Assembly (NCBI RefSeq): GCF_000740895.1
Contig: NC_025260.1
Coordinates: 806,001 to 870,000, forward strand
Direction: 5' to 3'
From: Theileria orientalis strain Shintoku
Lineage: Eukaryota; Apicomplexa; Aconoidasida; Piroplasmida; Theileriidae
DNA: 64,000 nt
Shown: piece by piece, positions 56,801 through 64,000 of the stretch
How positions within the stretch are numbered: position 1 is the stretch's first letter
How the letters are laid out: the number at the start of each line of letters is the position of its first letter
Notes under the pieces: model-generated
Told to the model about the DNA's origin: nothing
The model's input: only the letters and a program-made list of their open reading frames with translations
Databases searched by the model: none
Made by a program: the position numbers and the translations under genes

Positions 56801-59800
56801 GGGCAATAGTGATCGTACAAACACTTTTCACATCTTATTTTATACGTGTTTGCCCTTGGAGCAGTTTTTGTGGTCATTCCTGAGGGTAAGAATACCAACG
56901 ATTCACTCAGTAGCATTCTAGATCTATTTTCCTCCATGTAGTCAAATCGATTGTAGTCTTCAATTTGTATGTCCATGCCGACGTCTATATCCTCTCCTTT
57001 TTTACTGATTGATTTATCCGTTACTATGTATTCCTCATTTATGACAATCATGTCATGCTTGTTTTCAGGTACTGCATAGTAACCTTGAGTACACGCGCAG
57101 TCAGTCGAGTTTTTAGACCCAGGGAGGAACGTTTTAAACTTTTCCGGGCACCTTTGACACGCGGCGTTGCCTATCTCCTCCTTGTACCAGCCTATGTTAC
57201 AGGGTGTGCACTGGCCCTTCACTTGTGTTGACGGTTCATATCCTTCTATACACAGACATGAATCGATAGATTTTGCTCCTATGCCCCTTGTTACAGAATT
57301 TTTATGACATGGAGTTGGTATTCTGGAACCGGCGCAATAGTTATTCATTGGACATAGCATTGACTCAAACGGGAATTCGTACACCACTTTACACAGTTTT
57401 ATTACTTCTTCAGATTCATCATCGTCTTCGCCTTCAATTATGTCCAGGTTAAAAAAGTATAATGTACATGTTTTGTATTCAACGTTGATGAATGAAGTTC
57501 CATCAAAGAGGTATACGTCGTTCGTTACGTATTCTGTTGCTTCGTCCAGGAAATAGTAGTTCGCTGCGTTGAATGAGTACCCGGTGCAATATATATTCCT
57601 GAGACACTCATCCGAACACGACTTTTCAGTCTCCCTCAGGACCTCCGCCTTAAACCTCGAGCTCACACGAGACCCTCTGACCTCAGTGCATTCTGTTGTC
57701 ATAGTACCTGACTCGTCACGTATTTTAATATATTTTGATTCAAACGTTTCCTCTTTTGCTTTGTCTTCGGTTTCCAGTATCAACGATATCGGCACTTTCA
57801 TCAGCGCGTGGATGAACGATCCTGGTTCCGGTAAGCATGAGAGTATGCTATAGGATCCCACTGATGTTGTCTTTGTATTCTCTGGGCAGGGCAAACATGG
57901 TATGTCAATCAGATCCAGGTGCTGGAAGTATCCCAGTGGACACTGCTGACACTCCACTGACAAGCTGATGGGATTTCTAGTTTCCGACGGATTCCCGTAT
58001 TTCATCGGGCACATACAACTCATAGGGGATAGCGCATTGTCTGAGCTCAGAACACTGTTTAGTCCGCAGCGTTTCGGCTGACTGTCAAAGCCCGGGCAGA
58101 ACGAGCCATATGGGCACACAAAGCAATCCTTTGCATTGTTGTCGAAATAGTATCCTGATATGCAGTACTTGCATTCAGACACTGATTTTGAACCATACTT
58201 ATTTGTTACTAAAATCTCTCCATCGTTTTCACTTGTGAAGATCTTCAAGTGTGCCAAAAACATTTCCACGAGTCCAATTTCTTCTTGTTTTTCATTCATT
58301 CGTGGCGCGTTGGGGTCGAAACTAAATAGTTTCGAATCAAAATTAAGTAATTTCATATCCTTCTTCGATGAGTGCTCGTGGCAGTGGTTACATAGTGTAT
58401 TTCCTACTGAGTCCTTGTAACCGAACTTTGAGCACGGTTTACATCCTTCAGGCGTCAACCCGTAGCCTTTGTCGCATTCGCATTCGTCTTCTGAGTGGCT
58501 GTATTTCCCCAAGGTGCTTTTGCCGACTCCACAGTACTTTGGCATCGAGTCTCCTCCTGGGCAGTAAAATCCTACGTCACATGGGATGCAAAACACCAGA
58601 GACGGATCGATGTCGCGGTACCTGATCTCCATAGTCGTGGCCAGTCCTGCCATGTTCAGTATGTCTGGCGGCACAAGCTCGCTGTCCAGGCCTGCATTTC
58701 TCATGTTGTAAAATCTGGGCAGACAGTAGCAGTTCAGCTCCTCCAGGGATTTTGCTCCCACCACGTCTGACGTCATGTTGCTACCGCAGGTGCCTGAACA
58801 CGGAGAGTCTCCTATTTCCTCTTTCCAAGTCGCCTCCTCACATTTTACGCACGAGTCTCCCCTCAAGAAGTAACCCGGCTCACATAGGCAGTCCAGGAAG
58901 TATTTGGAGCCGACCTGTTTCGTCGTCGAGTTTGGCTTCTTTGCGCTACAGGGGATGCATAGATCTTCCGCCTCGTCGTTTCTGTAGGTTCCTATTGGAC
59001 AGTCTTCGCACAACCTGTACACCTTGCTGAACTGCTGTGATGGAGGACACGACGCAGATATCTTAATCGTGGTTTCCACTTCCTTCAGCAAATTTCCTCC
59101 GTATATTGTTATGAAATAGGTTCCATTTATGTTTATTTTTCCTGTTATCTTCCCTGTTTTTACATCCAAAGAAAGTCCCACTGAGGCCAGGTTTACCACT
59201 TGTTGATTTTCCTTATTGTCCCGTGGTTTTTCGTGGAAGAACTCAAAGTAGTCCCCCTTCATCACCGGCTCTAGTTCTATTTCGTCTCCGCTCTGATACT
59301 TTTCAGGCACGTTGTAGTAGAAACTAAGATATAGGTACAAGTTTATTGACTTGTTTTGTACAAACTCCTCAATTCTTCCCATGTGGTTCCTCCATGAGGA
59401 AATATATATTATTTTTGAGTTCGGCTCCACGTTGATTTTAGATATCAGCCCTCGCGAATACATTATTTTGTATCCATGAATCGCGTTATCCTCAATCTTG
59501 AATACTATTATTCTTCCCGTTGTGTTTTCTGCTACAAACAACAGCGTGTAATCTTTATCCAGGAACGATGTTTTATATGAATCCAGTGCGCAGGGTCTGT
59601 TTAGCGATCCTATTTTTACCGTGTTTTGCTCTGATGTCGATTCATATGTCGTAATTATAGCAGAATTCGTTTGTTTAACCAGTTCGTCGTAGTTAAATAT
59701 GATGATTGAATTTACTTCCGGCTCCAGGCACACCAGGTTTGCTGTATCTTGTGAATTGTCTGCTTCCAACAAGAGGTGTAACGATATGCAATAGTAGCCT

Positions 59801-62800
59801 GTTAGAATCTTCTCTTTGTTTAGTGTATCAGGGGCGTCATTTGAAATAGAGTATAGATACAACGACCTTGAATATCCATCCGACACCAGAAATGATGAAT
59901 CAAGCATGGTCACATCCAACGGGTTCACTATGTTATGCTTAAACACTTTAATTATTTCCAAGTTGTCCTTCTCAAACGGCAATTTAACACTCAACAGATA
60001 CCTTTCTCCCAGGAACACCAACGAGCTGTTATGCTCTATTTCTTTACACAGGTACCAATTCTTCTCGGGGTGATCACTTATGTAGTTTAACGACATCATG
60101 TTCTTATTCTTCAGCACGTTTACTACTCCGTTTTTAATGTTAAACTCAACTGCCCACAGTTTGTTGTTGCAGTCTGAGACTATTACTAGTTGGTGTTTAA
60201 GTACTAAGCAGAGCTGTACTAGACCTGTGTACCCCTCCAGTTCGCACTTTTGTTCACTTTCCGGCACAGTGGCAGCTTCATCATTAATTTTCAACGGGTT
60301 AAATGATATCAAGTCTGACACGTAGTTCAGGTAATACTCCTTGACCTTTAGAAATCCTATACCAAACCACGTGTGATCCGATTCCTGATTAGAAGTCTTT
60401 TTCACTTGCTTTATACAGAGCTTATACGTCCCTACCTTCTCCATTACTACGTTTTCGAACAAAAGGAGCCTGTCGTTTTCAATCTTGCTCGATTCCACCA
60501 GGTGTAAGCTGCTTTCTTCTGTGTCGGAGCAACTCATGTCCGAGGGGATTATGCTCAGCTTGTAGCTTTCTCCTTCCGACAGATGGTTCGCTCTGATTGC
60601 TATGTCCTGCTGCACCTTCGCCATTATCGCCACCTTTTGCATTGTGTACACTCCCCTCTTACTTTCAACCATGAACCTAGTGTAGTTCTTACTATCCACA
60701 TTGACCTCAGTGTCCTCCACCAAGCAGGACTCTAACATGAATCCTTCGTTTTGTGAATATCTTGATATAAACTTTTCCACAAATCCTCTTGCTTCCGACA
60801 CTTCTCCGCTCATTCTGAACGAGTACATTGCCGCGTGTAGTAAATCTACGTTTTGCCTTGAGCAAATCTTTATCCACTTCTCATCCGTGTGCCCGTAAGA
60901 TATGAATATCCTTATTATGAACTGTCTCTTCTTCGTGTTCTTAGGGTTTGACTTAACTACTAATCCAACTGTGTCCATAAAGTCGCCACCCCTCTTACAC
61001 TGCTCTCTGATGGAAAACGAGCACATACACACTCTGTAGCTTAGGTTAATATGATTTTCTATTTTTGATAACTTCAATGGTCGCGACTCCCAAATGGCCT
61101 TATTGTTGTTCAGTGAAAACTTCTTGACTAAGCCTGACTCGTTGCGTTCAGCAAACGACATGGCATTTGAGGTTGAAGGCTGGGCCACGATAGGTTTTAA
61201 TAAATTTGTTGTCATTATTGAGGAATTTGAGTCTCCGCATTCTGATTTGTAGTCCACGATTCTGATTTCGTCAAAGGGTGTTAATTCAGTGCCTGTGTAC
61301 TTAAGGTTGAAAAGCTCATTCGACAATTCAATCACTTCAATGTTTAAACCTAAGGTTATGTTATTAACATTAAACTAACCATTGAATGACGGGAACATTA
61401 TGGTCGTTGAATAGTCCGAAATCGATTTACAGTCTGATCCTCCGCACCAACAAATAAGCGAATTTTTAATTTCCAGATACTTAGAGAATTCACTAATAAA
61501 TCTATTTGTGCTATAAAATGAATATTTCACGTTTTCTGAATATTGGTCGAGACCGTTATTTTCGCAATGTACATCGATAGCTCTAGGCGATAGGAACGTG
61601 ATTAAAAGTATATTTGTCTTATGGTTGTGCCATTTATTTTTTAATATTGTCTTCAGAGGCTCGTTAACTTTAAAGTCAGATTTGTCAATCTGATTTGGTG
61701 CTGAGATTAAGTAATCGATTCCTGTGTACACTGGTGTATCATCCCACTCGTAACACAGATGTAGCTTCTGCGAAACGTCAAAGTGATTTGCCATAGATAT
61801 ATCATTAAGGGTCACTTGTTGGCCCATGAAATTCTTATTTACTATCACTCCCGTCCAAATCAGAACATCCTTACCATTGTCTTTATAAGCCAATGTAGGT
61901 TTGCTTGGCATTGATACTATCACGTTGCTATAGTTTTCGTTGTTTTGGTAGCAGTTTGGAGTTGTCGATAAGAACACCTTAAAGTTATTGTCCAAATTAT
62001 GTCCCGTGATCGTAATGTTGAATCTCTTTCCCGAATATACCATGATTTGTGATTTCGTCAGGCTCGGTCCTACGTTTTTGATTACTTTACTAAAATACCA
62101 TCAACTGAAATTCGAGTTACATGAAAATTCTCATCCGACAAGGTCTTATAACAAAGGTTATATTCTCCCAGAGGTTTTGACATTCCGATTACTTTCTCGT
62201 ATATTGTATGGTACTTCACGATGAAGACCTCTTCCTGTCTCAACTGAATTATAGGAACTGTTGAATACACACTGTCCATGTAAAGAATCGACTTGTAAAA
62301 AACCGAGTTGCAATCTTTCTACAATCAATTTTATCAATTTTCTAATACCCTTCTTATCAATAGCATTGATCCTGAGTTAAATGAGTCTATATCGTAGTTT
62401 CTTATGTCCACGGACGTCTCAAACTGTAGATTGATACTACATTTTTCCAATCGTTTGCATGAAATTTTCGTATTGTTGAACGTGAGTCCTGAAATGGACA
62501 TCTCTCCGACCTCCGTTTTAAATTGCTCAAGTAAATTGCACCGAATTGAAGCGTTAGTCACACACCAACATATCTTTTTCCTGGTGTTGAAAATAATTTT
62601 ATTCATATGGAGGCCTATATTTGGCATTGATCTTCTTTCAGGGACCGCGTCTCCGGTCTCATTGCAATCCTTGCTTATTAATATGAAGTGCTCTCCTTTT
62701 ACGTTGTCTAAAATCTGTGTTGATAATCAAACGTACACTTAGGCTTTATTACTACTGACGATCCTAGTTTAACGTAATACCTTTCCATATTCAGTTCGAA

Positions 62801-64000
62801 TGCTAATCATTATCAGATTTGGCTAGTTCTAACCTTTTATTTCTATTAATCCGACGCTGGTTTGTTGAATTTCGTTTTTCGGTTTCCAGCAGAGGTTATA
62901 ATTTCCGACAATTGATTCTATCAAATTACATTAAATGCACAAAATACTGTCATTTTTGATATCTAGCCTTATCAGCGTTTTAAACACGTTTTCCTGCTTA
63001 AACGAAATCGTTTCGAGTATAGTGTATAGGCTTTTAGTCCAAGAGCGGTATTCATCGCAGTTTTTCGATATCGTCACTGAGCCTGCGCCCTTTATGCTAT
63101 CTCCAGTTGCTACCACTTCGCAATTTGATCCAATCCAGCACTCGTTTTTTAAGGTTTTGAAGTCTAAATTTAATAACTAGTTTTTCCGCTAACCACCGTG
63201 CATAAGTGATCCCACCTCGATTGTGTAGTCTCTGATGTCACATTCTTCATGCTTCAGGAATATTTTGGAACACCAGCACAATTTAAACACTGTTAGTGGA
63301 TACAATGGCACTGAGTTGTTTATAGTTGTCCACTTGTATTTTGTTGAATTCTTTTGTATCTCGTTTCTACCCAGTCCATTGTCCTCCAGGAAGTGAAGAA
63401 AATCTGGGTTTCCACACTTTTTTGAGACCAGAATTCTTGAATTCACGTTTGACTTCTGGTTCATGTTCAGGGTGTTCAGACTTGCTGTGCAGTTGTTCAG
63501 TAGATCACACGCTACGCCCTGAGTGTATTCGATTCCTGACAACAATGTGGTTGACTAATCTAACCTCTAACGTATATGTTTGCCAACAGCGGATAACTTT
63601 CATAGTCGTCATTCTCGTTGCATTGGAACCTCTGGTCGCAGTTGTCGCAATACTTGAGCGTGTATATGCTAGTGGCTAAAAAAACTATATCTATTGTTAT
63701 TGAGTTGTCTCTTATTTTTGACTTCGACAGCAGAGTGTACTGCTTTTTTATCCTTGGTGCGGAGCGGCTAATATCTATTTTGTATACTAATGCGTATGTG
63801 TCAACGCAGTCCAAAAGGTTTCGATTGTTGAATATGATTTGTTGTTCTCCGAAAAAAGACGCGTATACATTCCCGGTGAATACACCTAAGCTCAAATATT
63901 TCTCTTCTCACTAACTTAAAATTTTTAATACTCCTATGAATATTCGATTCTTTCCCTGGGCTCCCTCTGGGATCCAAAATAAGTTCGCGTTCGTTTCTGA
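53896..64000 (-). CDS. Cysteine repeat modular protein (CRMP), 5' partial
   Basis: Giant membrane protein; its start lies beyond the right edge. Confident exons: 62069-61380, 61349-54889 and 54858-53896; smaller exons run through about 63895-62099. More than 3000 residues are visible. The upstream part has repeated modules with paired cysteines (ICWCGGSDC, KICWCVTNASIRC, KLCWCSKIFLKHEEC). The 61.3-56 kb part has a propeller-like region and then many GCC2/GCC3 Cys-rich modules of the form CxxCPxGTY and CxCxxGY. The C-terminus has about eight membrane helices (for example LPLCFIVFLIFVILHY and PVFLFGGYCVVLVWY) and a cytosolic coiled coil ending at 53896. CRMPs are apicomplexan surface or secretory proteins; in Toxoplasma and Plasmodium they are needed for rhoptry discharge or sporozoite invasion steps. 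Host-cell entry in this parasite is inferred. Confidence 0.9.

Overview
This window is nuclear DNA of an apicomplexan piroplasm, most likely a Theileria. The gene at 7941-11750 is built from FAINT (DUF529) domains, a family expanded in Theileria. Genes are densely packed on both strands and are cut by GT-AG introns often only 30-40 nt long. The apicomplexan CRMP family is also present. Base composition is mixed: long GC-rich exons sit among AT-rich genes and AT-rich intergenic DNA. This fits T. orientalis better than the more AT-rich T. parva or T. annulata, but species is an inference.

Layout. 1-7067 (+): a huge HEAT-repeat/TOG-like microtubule protein, 5' end outside the window. 7941-11750 (+): secreted multi-FAINT protein. 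12225-13435 (-) and 13716-14168 (+): unknown small genes. 14386-15759 (+): an 11-exon secretory protein pieced together from tiny exons. 16099-16760 (-): 60S ribosomal protein L9. 17126-18248 (-): a five-exon mitochondrial uS15. 18425-22036 (+): TTC27/Emw1. 22186-22484 (+): an 89-residue RRM protein. 22608-24806 (-): an RS-rich RRM protein. 25093-25524 (-): signal peptidase subunit SPC12. 25698-28937 (-): a Ski2-like helicase with ruined motifs. 29153-29225 (+): tRNA-Thr. 29605-33790 (+): a GCN2-like protein with a dead kinase domain and a HisRS-like domain. 33804-35068 (+): organellar release factor 1. 35235-36520 (+): a TBP-related factor. 36757-37380 (+): UFC1. 37568-39492 and 39507-39974 (-): probable organellar proteins. 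40386-45689 (-): a 1609-residue unknown protein. 45690-47772: AT-rich DNA with no gene found. 47773-50965 (+): nuclear cap-binding protein CBP80. 51073-52671 (-): secretory or organellar unknown. 52986-53692 (-): U2 snRNP A'. 53779-53850 (+): tRNA-Trp. 53896 to the right edge (-): a giant CRMP, 5' end outside the window.

Most genes are housekeeping: translation (L9, uS15, RF1, tRNAs), RNA processing (CBP80, U2A', RRM proteins), protein export (SPC12) and ufmylation (UFC1). The lineage-specific parts are the FAINT protein, the CRMP and several unknown secretory proteins. The most unusual feature is a set of degenerate enzymes in one stretch: a pseudo-helicase and a GCN2-like pseudokinase on either side of tRNA-Thr, followed by a short-domain RF1 and a TBP fold broken by insertions. 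All exon joins were made by hand from GT/AG sites, reading phase and family similarity, with no transcript data.
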